Shown here: positions 1-8,622 of the stretch, piece after piece
Layout: each line of letters starts with the position of its first letter
Position numbering within the stretch: position 1 is the stretch's first letter
Assembly (NCBI GenBank): GCA_964626885.1
Contig: CAZVJA010000044.1
Coordinates: 1-30,921, forward strand
Origin: CAZVJA01 sp964626885
GTDB taxonomy: Bacteria > Planctomycetota > Planctomycetia > Planctomycetales > Planctomycetaceae
Direction of reading: 5' to 3'
DNA length: 30,921 bases
The notes under the pieces: generated by a model
The model's database searches: none
Told to the model about the DNA's origin: nothing
What the model saw: only the letters and a program-made list of their open reading frames with translations
Position numbers and translations under genes: made by a program

Positions 1-1281
1 AGCGCCGATCAGGTCATCCGGCGCGGCGCAGACGAGGTCGACAGTTTCGGCGATATCAGCCTTGTGCAGGCCGGTTTGGATTCTCGACGTCGTGGCATAG
101 GTCACCAGCCCGATGTGATCCCCGAATTCCAGTCCATCCAGAAACTCACAGAAGAGGGTCATCCCTTGTTTCAGGTTGTGGAACGGATATTGAGGCGTGC
201 GCCACAAGTCTTCGGAAAGGTTGTTTTGAGCCTTGTTCACCAGCAGATACTCCATCAGGGTCCGGTATCCGTATTTTTTCCGGTAACCCTGGCTGTTCAC
301 CGTGGAGTTTGTCCGGACGTAGTCAATGTACGCCAGCCATGCATTGCGACTGGCTGTCGCCGACGGCTTTCCTTTCATGGTTCCGTCCGAATTCTTTCCT
401 TCCTGCGGGAAGGGATACTTCAGGCTGCCGTCAGGATTGGTATCGCCCAGGTGCAGCGTCGTGAAGACCGTGGAACTCGTGCTGGAACTCACGGAAGTCC
501 CCACGGCGGAGTTGATACCGCCAAACCCGGTCGAAGGGAACTTGACCTTCGTGGTGCCGGTGAAGGTCACGCCGGAATCAACCAGTGATTGCCAGATCTC
601 ATCCAGATTTGCTTCGACGGAGGGCTTACTCAGATAAGCCATCCCGGCGAACGTGCTGTCGTCGTTCATTGACCCCGAATAGTCGAGCACGACGGCGATG
701 TCGCGAGCCTCCACGAACGCGATGGCATGCGCTTCGAGAGCGACAGTGTCATTCCCCATCACCGGGGCGAAGAAGAGCTGCAGTTTTGAATCCGGCTGTC
801 CGGCGACTTCGTTATCGCGACGGGCCGTCACTTTCACGACGTTGTAAGGCGAAACGCCCCAGAGAATCTCGAAGTGTCCTGTACCTTGATTGTAAACCCG
901 TTTGCCGAACTGAACGTCCTGTTCGGGGTCGATATAGATGCCATTGTGCTCGGCTACTTCCTCAGCCATGGCCTTGGCGGCCCCAACGGCGATGCTGTTA
1001 GCGTCTTGTACGACCCCCTGCACGTTGCCGTTGTCAGCATTCTGCCCTGCTTGTTGCACGGCGTTCGTGATCTCCGTCGCGGCTGCCAAAGCCGCAGCGT
1101 CGACCGCATTCTGCATGCGAGTTTTTGTCAGCGAAACGACTCCCAGGTCGACGCTGAGGGCAATGAACGCCATCACTGCCACCAGGCAGACTGCTGCCAA
1201 AACCATGAAAATGCCGCGCCGTTTCAATTCGTTTTGCGGCGACCGCGTCTTACCGGCCTGCTTCACATTGTTGAGTCTCAT
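1..1281 (-). CDS. TadG-like pilus-assembly protein with von Willebrand A domain (3' end beyond window)
   Basis: Reading the minus strand from the ATG at 1281, the frame stays open for 427 codons to the window edge, so the C-terminus is missing. Residues about 24-45 form one hydrophobic helix after a basic N-terminus (RRG at 21-23). It is followed by the typical TadE/G-like stretch SLTKTRMQNAVDAAALAAA (residues 50-68). A MIDAS-type metal site, DYSGS at residues 200-204, opens a von Willebrand A domain. Proteins of this build are secreted or membrane-anchored Flp/Tad pilus-associated proteins that may bind surfaces through the vWA domain. A GGGGGAGA ribosome site lies 5-6 bases upstream of the ATG. 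It lies 99 bases downstream of a TadE-like gene on the same strand, which supports a Tad-locus role. The family call is firm; the exact job is inferred. Confidence 0.85.
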   Translation of the reverse strand, partial: MRLNNVKQAGKTRSPQNELKRRGIFMVLAAVCLVAVMAFIALSVDLGVVSLTKTRMQNAVDAAALAAATEITNAVQQAGQNADNGNVQGVVQDANSIAVGAAKAMAEEVAEHNGIYIDPEQDVQFGKRVYNQGTGHFEILWGVSPYNVVKVTARRDNEVAGQPDSKLQLFFAPVMGNDTVALEAHAIAFVEARDIAVVLDYSGSMNDDSTFAGMAYLSKPSVEANLDEIWQSLVDSGVTFTGTTKVKFPSTGFGGINSAVGTSVSSSTSSTVFTTLHLGDTNPDGSLKYPFPQEGKNSDGTMKGKPSATASRNAWLAYIDYVRTNSTVNSQGYRKKYGYRTLMEYLLVNKAQNNLSEDLWRTPQYPFHNLKQGMTLFCEFLDGLEFGDHIGLVTYATTSRIQTGLHKADIAETVDLVCAAPDDLIGA

Positions 1282-1380
1282 AGATGTTTCTCCCCCAATC
1301 CCACCGAACCTGTTGACGAACTGTAGTACTCCTCGCCTGTTGTCGCGCTCCTCAGTCGGCCCCGCGTTGGCCGGTTTATG

Positions 1381-1834
1381 TTAACCCGCGTGGCTCCGCA
1401 CGGCCCGGAATGTCAGCTCGGAGGTGAGCGTCTGGCCCTGCATGAACGTTGACGGGAATGTGCTGATATCCGAGTACGGAATCTGAATCGAAATCTTGAA
1501 CAATCGATACGTGTTATTGGGATCAGTCAGCACGAATTCATTACCTGCGTCAGCTCCATCGGCCGACGTAATGGTGATAGTTGCGCTGTCGCCCGGCAAT
1601 CCGGATGCGTTCAGAAAGTTACGAACGTCGCTGATCACTTTCTGGTTTGGCGTCCATCCTTCCGGTACGAAGCCGTTCCAGTCCATGGCCGCAAGTCGTC
1701 CCCCTTCGCGCACCGCGGAGGCCATGATGTTCGCAGCCCGTAATGCCTGGCCCGCTTCGAGCAAGCCGATCACCAGAGTTAGCAGTACTGGCGCGACGAT
1801 CGCGAATTCGACCATCGCCGCACCGCGACGCCGC
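1381..1834 (-). CDS. TadE-like pseudopilin, 5' end lost in assembly gap
   Basis: The readable part ends at TAA (1381-1383). It begins with RRRGAAMVEFAIVAPVLLTL directly beside the N run. This is the hallmark of TadE family proteins: a small residue pair, then a conserved Glu in an otherwise hydrophobic N-terminal helix. About 130 residues of extracytoplasmic domain follow. TadE proteins are minor pseudopilins of Flp/Tad pili, anchored in the inner membrane and processed by the TadV prepilin peptidase. The true start should lie only a few codons upstream, inside or just beyond the gap at 1835-1934. A frame can be read through the N run to a GTG at 2004, but the real gap length is unknown, so I do not accept that N-terminus. 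The downstream gene on the same strand is the TadG/vWA protein. Confidence 0.85.
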
Positions 1835-1934
1835 NNNNNNNNNNNNNNNNNNNNNNNNNNNNNNNNNNNNNNNNNNNNNNNNNNNNNNNNNNNNNNNNNN
1901 NNNNNNNNNNNNNNNNNNNNNNNNNNNNNNNNNN
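1835..1934. other. assembly gap, 100 N
   Basis: The run is exactly 100 N, a conventional placeholder for a scaffold gap of unknown size. It removes the start of the TadE-like gene, and further Tad genes could be hidden here. Confidence 0.97.
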
Positions 1935-2278
1935 CCTGGATTCGCCGCGGTGGGTCTACCGAACTTGATGGTCGTAACGATTCTTCGGCCGGCTTGGCTC
2001 TCACAGTGAAACGATTTCTCGATGCGAAGAAGCCTCAACCGCATCGATGCCTGTTTCCCGGCCGCAACGAATCATCATGAATGTCAGTGCACTACCGGCG
2101 CTCGACGTCAAAGTCGCTAAAACCGTTACTTTCTGGCCCGATGTCCCCCAAAATGGTATAAGTGAACGTGGATATGTCATTCGGCGGCTGATGATCGGCT
2201 TGAGATACACAGCTCTCCCGTTCCAGAAGATGCGCGCCGTCCGGAGTCGCAGGTATTCGCTATCGAGGAGCCCAGTCC
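1935..2278. other. non-coding stretch between the gap and the ceramidase-like gene
   Basis: No reading frame here looks like a real protein on either strand. The stretch probably holds the upstream region of the TadE-like gene (leftward) and the leader of the plus-strand operon. The only signal I see is an extended -10 promoter candidate at 2154-2162. Confidence 0.6.
2154..2162 (+). promoter_or_regulatory. candidate extended -10 promoter
   Basis: TGGTATAAG matches an extended -10 element (TG, one base, then TATAAG against the TATAAT consensus). No good -35 hexamer lies 17 bases upstream, as is common for extended -10 promoters. It would give a leader of about 110 bases for the operon starting at 2279. 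This is a pattern match only. Confidence 0.35.
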
Positions 2279-3670
2279 ATGACGCGCGGCCGTGATTATT
2301 CTCTGTTCACAATCTTTGTGCTGAAGTGCGCACTCGTTCTGGTGGGCAGCCGGAGCCCTATGGCACAGGGGGCGGAGTGGAAAGCGGGGATCGCGAAAGT
2401 CGTGATCACCCCCGGCGAACCGACTTGGCTTTCGGGCTACAGCAATCGTGACAAGCCAGCACAGGGAAAAGTGCACGATCTATATGCCAAAGCTGCCGCA
2501 TTTGAGTCCCCCGACGGTACCCGTCTGGTGCTTGTTGCCTGCGATCTCGGTTCCGTTTACCAGGCGTTGACCGACAAAGTCGCGGCTGCCGCGCAACAGC
2601 GCTATCAGCTTCCTCCCGCGAATTTGGTCATTAATGTCTCGCACACGCATTGCGCGCCGGAAGTCGCTGCGGAACGAATCGTATTTCACGACCTCACGCA
2701 GTCCGAAGAAGCAAAACTGCAAAAGTACATCGATCACGAGCTTCAGCCGAAACTCATCGAATTGATTGGAGCGGCGATCGAAGACTTAAAACCGGCACGG
2801 CTGACGTTAAGCCAATCGTCTGCGGCGTTCGGTTCCAACCGCCGCCTGTTTCGTGACGGCACGGTCGTCAACGATCGCAACCCAGACGGCGTGACCGATC
2901 ATGACGTGCCCGTCATGCGGATACTCTCTCCGGATGGCACGCTCCGCGGAATTCTATTCGGCTATGCTTGCCATAACACGACGCTCGCTTTTTACCAGTA
3001 CTGCGGCGATTATGCCGGATTCGCTCAGGAAAACATCGAGAAGGCCCACCCCGGCACCATTGCTATGTTCGTGATGGGCTGCGGCGGAGACCAGAACCCG
3101 TATCCGCGGCATGGCCCCGACGGATTGGACCACTGCCGACATCACGGGCGGGAACTCGCTGACGCCGTTGAAAGGGCGCTCGCTTCCGATCAAACGGAAA
3201 TACACAGTGGCTTGCGCGTGTCGCGGGAAGTTGTCACGCTCGATCTCGAACCATTGCCGCCGGTCGCACAACTGGAAAAAGAGGCGGAGGGCCCCAACGG
3301 CCATCCTCGCCGCAAAGCGCGGTATCTGCTCGACCAGTTAAAGCAGCACGGCAAAGTGGAATTGACGCAATCTTGTCCGATTCAAGCTGCCCGCTTCGGC
3401 CGCGAGCTAGTATTCATCACGGTGAGTGGTGAAACGGTCGTCGATTATTCGCGGAAACCGAAGGCGGAATTCGCCGGGCCGATGGTCTGGGTCGCCGGTT
3501 ATTGCAACGACGTCTTTGCCTATTTGCCGTCGCTGCGCGTGCTGCAAGAAGGTGGCTACGAAGGACGAACCGGGATCGTTCATCAACTGGTGGCGACCCC
3601 CTTCGCTCCATCGGTCGAAGATCGCGTGATGGGCGGAATTCGCAAGGCGGTGGCCCGGGTTTCCGACTGA
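2279..3670 (+). CDS. secreted neutral/alkaline ceramidase-like protein
   Basis: 463 residues. An N-terminal hydrophobic segment (about residues 10-30, ending MAQGAE) looks like a signal peptide. The body matches the N-terminal domain of neutral/alkaline non-lysosomal ceramidases. It has the SHTHCAPE zinc motif (H122 and H124), a second His motif ACHNTT, and a GGDQNP motif with D271-Q-N273-P. In true neutral ceramidases the last motif is GDVSPN and its Ser is the nucleophile. Here that position is Asn, so ceramide hydrolysis is doubtful. Such proteins are frequent in planctomycetes and usually have no assigned substrate. The ATG follows a GAGGAG ribosome site by 8 bases. The cytochrome/DUF1549 gene starts 42 bases downstream, suggesting one operon. 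Confidence 0.85.
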   Translation: MTRGRDYSLFTIFVLKCALVLVGSRSPMAQGAEWKAGIAKVVITPGEPTWLSGYSNRDKPAQGKVHDLYAKAAAFESPDGTRLVLVACDLGSVYQALTDKVAAAAQQRYQLPPANLVINVSHTHCAPEVAAERIVFHDLTQSEEAKLQKYIDHELQPKLIELIGAAIEDLKPARLTLSQSSAAFGSNRRLFRDGTVVNDRNPDGVTDHDVPVMRILSPDGTLRGILFGYACHNTTLAFYQYCGDYAGFAQENIEKAHPGTIAMFVMGCGGDQNPYPRHGPDGLDHCRHHGRELADAVERALASDQTEIHSGLRVSREVVTLDLEPLPPVAQLEKEAEGPNGHPRRKARYLLDQLKQHGKVELTQSCPIQAARFGRELVFITVSGETVVDYSRKPKAEFAGPMVWVAGYCNDVFAYLPSLRVLQEGGYEGRTGIVHQLVATPFAPSVEDRVMGGIRKAVARVSD

Positions 3671-3712
3671 AAATTCCGTCGTCACGGCAATTGGGGGGAA
3701 TGTTCGGACGTG

Positions 3713-6700
3713 ATGCGTCGAAATACGGTGACACTCGCATTCGGAAGCTGTGGGGTTCTCGCGCTGATCGGCGGCTTGTTCGGCGCCGATCCGTCAAAAT
3801 CAGAAGCCCCGCGCAACAACGACCTCCAGGCACGGGTCCGTTTCGAGAAAGAAATTCGACCGCTGCTTGCCGCGCGCTGCGTGAAATGTCATGGGCCGGA
3901 GAAGCAGGAGGGAGGGCTGCGGTTGGATCGCCGTGAGGCCGCTTTTCGCGGAGGTGATTTAGGAGCAGTCATCGTGCCGGGCAAGGCGGCAGAGAGCGAG
4001 TTGATTCGCCGAATCACCGCGGACGACGAGAATGTTCGCATGCCGCCGCCTGACGAGAAAGGCAAGTCGACGCCGCTGACTGCAGCGGAGATCATGCAGT
4101 TGACGGAATGGATCAACCAGAATGCCCAGTGGCCGGCGGACAAGACGGAAGATGCAGCGACTCGGCATTGGGCATTCCAGCCGATCGCGGACCAACAGCT
4201 CCCGGAAGTTCAGAACAGGGAATGGCCACGCGGGGCGATCGATCGCTTCATTCTCGCGAAGCTCGAATCGCAGGGGATCGCTCCCTCTCCGGAAGCGGAT
4301 CGCTACACGTTGATCCGCCGGGTTTATTACGACCTCATCGGACTTCCCCCGACGATTGATGAGGTCGATGAATTCCTAGGCGACACATCGCCGAATGCGT
4401 ACGAGAAACTGGTCGAGCGTGTCCTGGGGTCGCCTCACTTCGGCGAACGCTGGGGCAGAGACTGGCTCGACAAGGCCCGGTATGCCGATTCCGACGGTTA
4501 TGAGAAAGACAATTCCCGACCCGATGCCTGGCGCTATCGGGATTGGGTTATTGACGCCGTGAACGCCGATATGCCGTTCGACGAGTTCACAGTCGAGCAA
4601 ATTGCCGGCGATCTGTTACCCAACGCTACGCCGATGCAGCAGCTGGCAACCGCGTTTCACCGGCAGACCCTCACCAATACCGAGGGAGGCACGGACCAAG
4701 AGCAATTCCGCGTCGAGGCGGTGTTCGATCGCGTCAGCACGACCGGCACCGTGTGGCTTGGGCTCACGGTCGGCTGCGCGCAATGCCACAGCCACAAATA
4801 CGATCCCATCACTCAACGCGAGTATTACCAGCTCTTTGCTTTCTTCAACAACGGTGATGAAACGACCGCGGAAGTTCCGATCTCGGACGAAGCGGTGGTG
4901 CGCTACGAGCGCGAAAAGCAGAAGCATGATTTGCAAATGGAGCGGATCAAACAGCAGTTGAGTTCGCGCCGTGCGGAGTTAGCCTCCACGCTGCCAGATT
5001 GGGAACGGCGTGTGTCCGCGAGTTTCCAATCGGCCTCGACGTCTTCCGTAGTGCCGCTTGTCCAATTCCATCCGCTCAATACGAAGAGCATCAAATCGGA
5101 AGGAAAAGCGGAATTCCGCCGGTTGGATGATGGTTCGTATCTCGTCTCGGGTCCATCTCCGGCGAAGGACAAGTACACACTGGTTGCACAAGCAGGTATC
5201 GAGAAGATCACCGGGTTTCGAGTCACCGCGCTCAGCGACGCCTCTTTGCCCGGGAGCGGTCCCGGCCGCGCGAGCAACGGCAATTTCGTGCTGGGCGAGA
5301 TTCGCATCGCAACCAGTACCGCGGAAGACGCAAAAGATTGGCGGCACGTCTCGCTGGTCGCCGGTCGGTCTGATTTCGCGCAGGAGAGCTTCTCGGCATC
5401 GCAGGCGGTTGACGAAAATGAAAGAACCGGTTGGGCAATTGCACCGCAAACCGGACGCGATCACTCGGCTGTGTTCGTCATTTCCGATACTCCCATCGAT
5501 TCCAAATCGGCCGGATGGCTACGAATCGAACTGGAGCAGCCGCACGGCGAATCGCATACACTCGGCCGATTCCGCATTGAAATCATGACCGGCAATGACC
5601 CGCGCATTGAATTGCCGGAAGACGTATCACAGATTCTGACCGTCGTACCAGAAAAACGCTCCGCACAGCAGAACGAATTGCTGCTCGACGCAGTCGTCGT
5701 GCGCGATCAGGCTTATCGCCAACTCAAAAGACAGCTCTCCGAGCATCAACAGCACATTCCCGCGCGGCCAGTGCTGAATGCCCGCGTCATTCACCAACGG
5801 ACTGAGAATCCCCGCAAGACGCATTTGCTGCGGCGCGGCGATTTTCTCCAGCCCCAGGGGGAAGTTGTCCCCGCCACGTTTTCTCTGCTGCATGCGTTCA
5901 GTCCGCGACAGCAGAATGCAACGGCCGATCGGCTGGATCTGGCACGATGGCTGGTCGATCCGAAGAATCCGTTGACGTCACGAGTCGTATCGAACCAGAT
6001 TTGGGCGAGGCTGTTCGGCCATGGATTGGTTTCGACCCTGAACGACTTCGGCACCCGGGGCGAGAAACCGTCGCATGCCGAACTGCTCGACTGGTTGGCG
6101 CGCGAGTATCAACGGGTCGGATGGAGCCGCAAGACACTCATTCGCCGGATTGTCACCTCCGCCGCCTACAGGCAGGCCTCACTGAATCGTTCGGAAATGG
6201 TGGACATAGACCCGCAGAACGGGCTGCTCTGGCGGCAAAATCGTTTGCGGGTGGAAGCAGAAATCGTGAGGGATTTGCACTTGGCGGTGTCGGACCGGTT
6301 GGCAAAAAAAATCGGTGGGCCCAGCGTCTTTCCACCGATGCCCCCGGATGTCGCGGCCTTGAGTTACGCGAACAATTTCAAGTGGAACACGAGCAGCGGG
6401 CTCGATCGTTACCGCCGGGGAATGTACACGTTTTTCAAACGGACCGCGCCTCATCCGAATTTGACGACCTTCGATTGTCCGGACGCGAACACGACCGCCG
6501 TGGAGCGATCGACGTCCAACACGCCGCTCCAGGCACTGACAACGCTGAACAACGATACGTTTGTCGAAGCGGCTCAAACCCTGACCCGCGTGCTGTTGCT
6601 CGAACCGGCGACTGAGGACAAGCAACGGATCGAGCGGGCATTTCGCCGATGTGTTGCTCGTCCGCCTTCCGCTACGGAACAGAGCGCATTTCTCGAGTTG

Positions 6701-6859
6701 CTTGCCGATAGCCGCACCTGGTATGCAGCGCATCCAGACGAAGCGAAATCAGCGATTCGAGGACAGCAGCTTGATAATGTATCTCCACAAGAAACCGCCG
6801 CTTGGCTGGCGACCGTACGGATTATCTTGAATATGGATGAATTCATTACCCGGGAATGA
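3713..6859 (+). CDS. planctomycete cytochrome C domain, DUF1549 and DUF1553 protein
   Basis: 1048 residues from the ATG at 3713. A GTG immediately upstream is the alternative start, and a GGGGGG ribosome-site-like run lies about 13 bases upstream. A signal peptide (about residues 5-24) is followed by a planctomycete-type cytochrome domain with haem motif CVKCH (56-60). DUF1549 covers roughly residues 170-380 and carries a second CxxCH, CAQCH (355-359), followed by SHKYDPI. A short coiled-coil (about 395-430) leads into a beta-rich region (about 445-640) with the motif GSGPGRASNGNFVLGE, resembling a carbohydrate-binding jelly roll. The C-terminal third is DUF1553, with WARLFGHGLV and NTPLQALTTLN. 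Family members are secreted, presumably haem-bearing, and pair with DUF1501 proteins; their substrate is unknown. The stop overlaps the start of the next gene by four bases (ATGA), indicating translational coupling. Confidence 0.93.
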   Translation: MRRNTVTLAFGSCGVLALIGGLFGADPSKSEAPRNNDLQARVRFEKEIRPLLAARCVKCHGPEKQEGGLRLDRREAAFRGGDLGAVIVPGKAAESELIRRITADDENVRMPPPDEKGKSTPLTAAEIMQLTEWINQNAQWPADKTEDAATRHWAFQPIADQQLPEVQNREWPRGAIDRFILAKLESQGIAPSPEADRYTLIRRVYYDLIGLPPTIDEVDEFLGDTSPNAYEKLVERVLGSPHFGERWGRDWLDKARYADSDGYEKDNSRPDAWRYRDWVIDAVNADMPFDEFTVEQIAGDLLPNATPMQQLATAFHRQTLTNTEGGTDQEQFRVEAVFDRVSTTGTVWLGLTVGCAQCHSHKYDPITQREYYQLFAFFNNGDETTAEVPISDEAVVRYEREKQKHDLQMERIKQQLSSRRAELASTLPDWERRVSASFQSASTSSVVPLVQFHPLNTKSIKSEGKAEFRRLDDGSYLVSGPSPAKDKYTLVAQAGIEKITGFRVTALSDASLPGSGPGRASNGNFVLGEIRIATSTAEDAKDWRHVSLVAGRSDFAQESFSASQAVDENERTGWAIAPQTGRDHSAVFVISDTPIDSKSAGWLRIELEQPHGESHTLGRFRIEIMTGNDPRIELPEDVSQILTVVPEKRSAQQNELLLDAVVVRDQAYRQLKRQLSEHQQHIPARPVLNARVIHQRTENPRKTHLLRRGDFLQPQGEVVPATFSLLHAFSPRQQNATADRLDLARWLVDPKNPLTSRVVSNQIWARLFGHGLVSTLNDFGTRGEKPSHAELLDWLAREYQRVGWSRKTLIRRIVTSAAYRQASLNRSEMVDIDPQNGLLWRQNRLRVEAEIVRDLHLAVSDRLAKKIGGPSVFPPMPPDVAALSYANNFKWNTSSGLDRYRRGMYTFFKRTAPHPNLTTFDCPDANTTAVERSTSNTPLQALTTLNNDTFVEAAQTLTRVLLLEPATEDKQRIERAFRRCVARPPSATEQSAFLELLADSRTWYAAHPDEAKSAIRGQQLDNVSPQETAAWLATVRIILNMDEFITRE

Positions 6860-8418
6860 ACTCAAGTCAACGCGATACGGGAACGTCAGCGATGTCTTTC
6901 TACGAATCAAACCGCAATCCTCACATCGACTCGAAACGCCGCGGATTTCTCCAGACAACGGCCGGAAGCCTGGGGTTGGTCGCGCTCGGGTCGCTGTTGA
7001 ATCAAGACGGGATCATGACATCGGCGACGGCATCTGAGAGTGCATCAGATACGGCACGACAGCTCGAATCCGCGAATCCACTTGCACCGAAGAGACCACA
7101 CTTCGCGCCCCGCGCGAAGTCCTGCATTTTCATTTTCCTCGAAGGGGCACCTAGTCAGCTCGACCTGTTCGATCCGAAACCGAAGCTTCGAGAACTGCAC
7201 GGACAAAAACTGCCCGACTCACTCCTGGAAAAGGTCCGATTCGCCTTTATCAAAAAAGAGGGAGCTCGTTTGATGGGTTCCAACCGCAAGTTTCGCAAGT
7301 ACGGGGAATGCGGTATGGAACTATCGGACCTGCTGCCGCATCTTGGCGGCGTCGCGGATGACTTGCTGCTGGTGCGCAGCATGCATACCGATCAGTTCAA
7401 TCACCATCCAGGGCAACTGCTGATGCAATGCGGCCGGGCCTCGTTCGGTCTGCCGACGATGGGTGCCTGGATCACTTACGGGCTGGGGAGCACGTCGCGG
7501 AACCTGCCGGGTTACGTCGTATTGACGGCGGGGCGCGGCGGCAGCGGAGGAACATCGTTGTGGCAGAGCGGCTTCCTCCCATCGACCTACGCCGGGGTTC
7601 GATTTCGTCATCAGGGTGAGCCAGTGCTCAACCTTGCGAATCCGGAAGGCATTCCCGCGGAACTGCAGCGCAAGGGTCTCGACGCGCTGCGCACCGTGAA
7701 CGGGGGACGGTTCAACGCCGTCGGGGACTCCGAGATCGCCAGCCGCATCGCCAGTTATGAACTCGCGTTTCGCATGCAATCGGCCGCTCCGGAATTGATC
7801 GACCTCTCGGGTGAAAGCCGCGCGACGCTCGATATGTACGGCGTCGACCGCGTCGGTCCTCAAGTTTCCGGGAACCGCGGCGGCGGACCGGAACAGTACG
7901 GTATCTTCGCGAGGAATTGCCTCCTGGCACGACGTCTTGTTGAGCGAGGTGTGCGGTTCGTCAACGTCATGCACGCGTCGTGGGATCATCACGACGATAT
8001 CGACCGTGAACTGCCGTTTAACGCCGGGATGGCCGACCAGCCAGTCGCCGCCCTCATCCGAGATCTCAAAGCGCGCGGGCTGCTGGACGAAACGCTGGTT
8101 GTTTGGGCCAGCGAATTCGGGCGCACTCCGCTCGGGGAAAACCGTCGCGATAACGAGAATGTGACGGGACGCGACCATCACCCTTACGCGTTCAGCATCT
8201 TTATGGCGGGAGGGGGAATCAGGGGTGGGCAAATCTACGGCGAAACCGACGAGATCGGCTGGGCGCCGGTCAAGAATCCGGTCCACGTCAACGACCTGCA
8301 AGCAACCCTGCTGCATCTCTTCGGAGTCGACCATCTTCGCCTGACCCATCGATTTCAAGGTCGCGATTTCCGCCTTACGGACGTGGCAGGGAACGTCATC
8401 CACGACTGGCTCGCATAA
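6856..8418 (+). CDS. Tat-exported DUF1501 protein
   Basis: 520 residues. The N-terminus carries a twin-arginine signal, SKRRGFLQTTAG (R28-R29), followed by a hydrophobic stretch, so export in folded form is expected. The rest is a full-length DUF1501 domain, related to the alkaline phosphatase/sulfatase fold. It shows FIFLEGAPSQLDLFDPKP near residues 92-109, ASWDHHDD in the middle, and DHHPYAFSIFMAGGG with LLHLFGVDH near the C-terminus. Planctomycete DUF1501 proteins almost always sit next to a DUF1549/DUF1553 protein, as here, and the two are thought to act together in the periplasm. The enzymatic reaction is not established. I chose the ATG at 6856 because it overlaps the previous stop; the ATG at 6892 would also keep the Tat signal. 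Confidence 0.92.
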   Translation: MNSSQRDTGTSAMSFYESNRNPHIDSKRRGFLQTTAGSLGLVALGSLLNQDGIMTSATASESASDTARQLESANPLAPKRPHFAPRAKSCIFIFLEGAPSQLDLFDPKPKLRELHGQKLPDSLLEKVRFAFIKKEGARLMGSNRKFRKYGECGMELSDLLPHLGGVADDLLLVRSMHTDQFNHHPGQLLMQCGRASFGLPTMGAWITYGLGSTSRNLPGYVVLTAGRGGSGGTSLWQSGFLPSTYAGVRFRHQGEPVLNLANPEGIPAELQRKGLDALRTVNGGRFNAVGDSEIASRIASYELAFRMQSAAPELIDLSGESRATLDMYGVDRVGPQVSGNRGGGPEQYGIFARNCLLARRLVERGVRFVNVMHASWDHHDDIDRELPFNAGMADQPVAALIRDLKARGLLDETLVVWASEFGRTPLGENRRDNENVTGRDHHPYAFSIFMAGGGIRGGQIYGETDEIGWAPVKNPVHVNDLQATLLHLFGVDHLRLTHRFQGRDFRLTDVAGNVIHDWLA

Positions 8419-8573
8419 GGTGCTGAACGGACAGCCACGGGCAACCTGAAATCGTCGAATTCAGCTCTGGCTTTATCACTGAACGAAGCCTGAAAAGTGT
8501 CACGATCCTGTCGATTGGTCCATTCCAACAATGCGGGTGTCTCATTCGTAGAAGAGAGGGCCTCCGTGTGGGA

Positions 8574-8602
8574 TTGACAATTCCCGCGCCGTGCCGGATG
8601 GT
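8574..8602 (+). promoter_or_regulatory. candidate promoter upstream of FKBP lipoprotein gene
   Basis: A perfect TTGACA (8574-8579) is followed after 17 bases by GATGGT (8597-8602), a weak -10. The ribosome site GGAGG (8609-8613) would lie at the very start of the transcript. The -35 match is good, the -10 is poor. Confidence 0.35.
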
Positions 8603-8622
8603 GGAAGTGGAGGTATTTCGGA

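Noticed and set aside
1835..2004. Extending the TadE-like protein through the N run to a GTG at 2004
   Set aside because: The N run is a placeholder of unknown true length, so the frame beyond it is arbitrary, and the residues do not look like a TadE N-terminus.
7321..8403. 360-codon open frame on the minus strand opposite the DUF1501 gene
   Set aside because: Antisense to a complete conserved protein, no recognisable motif and no ribosome site.
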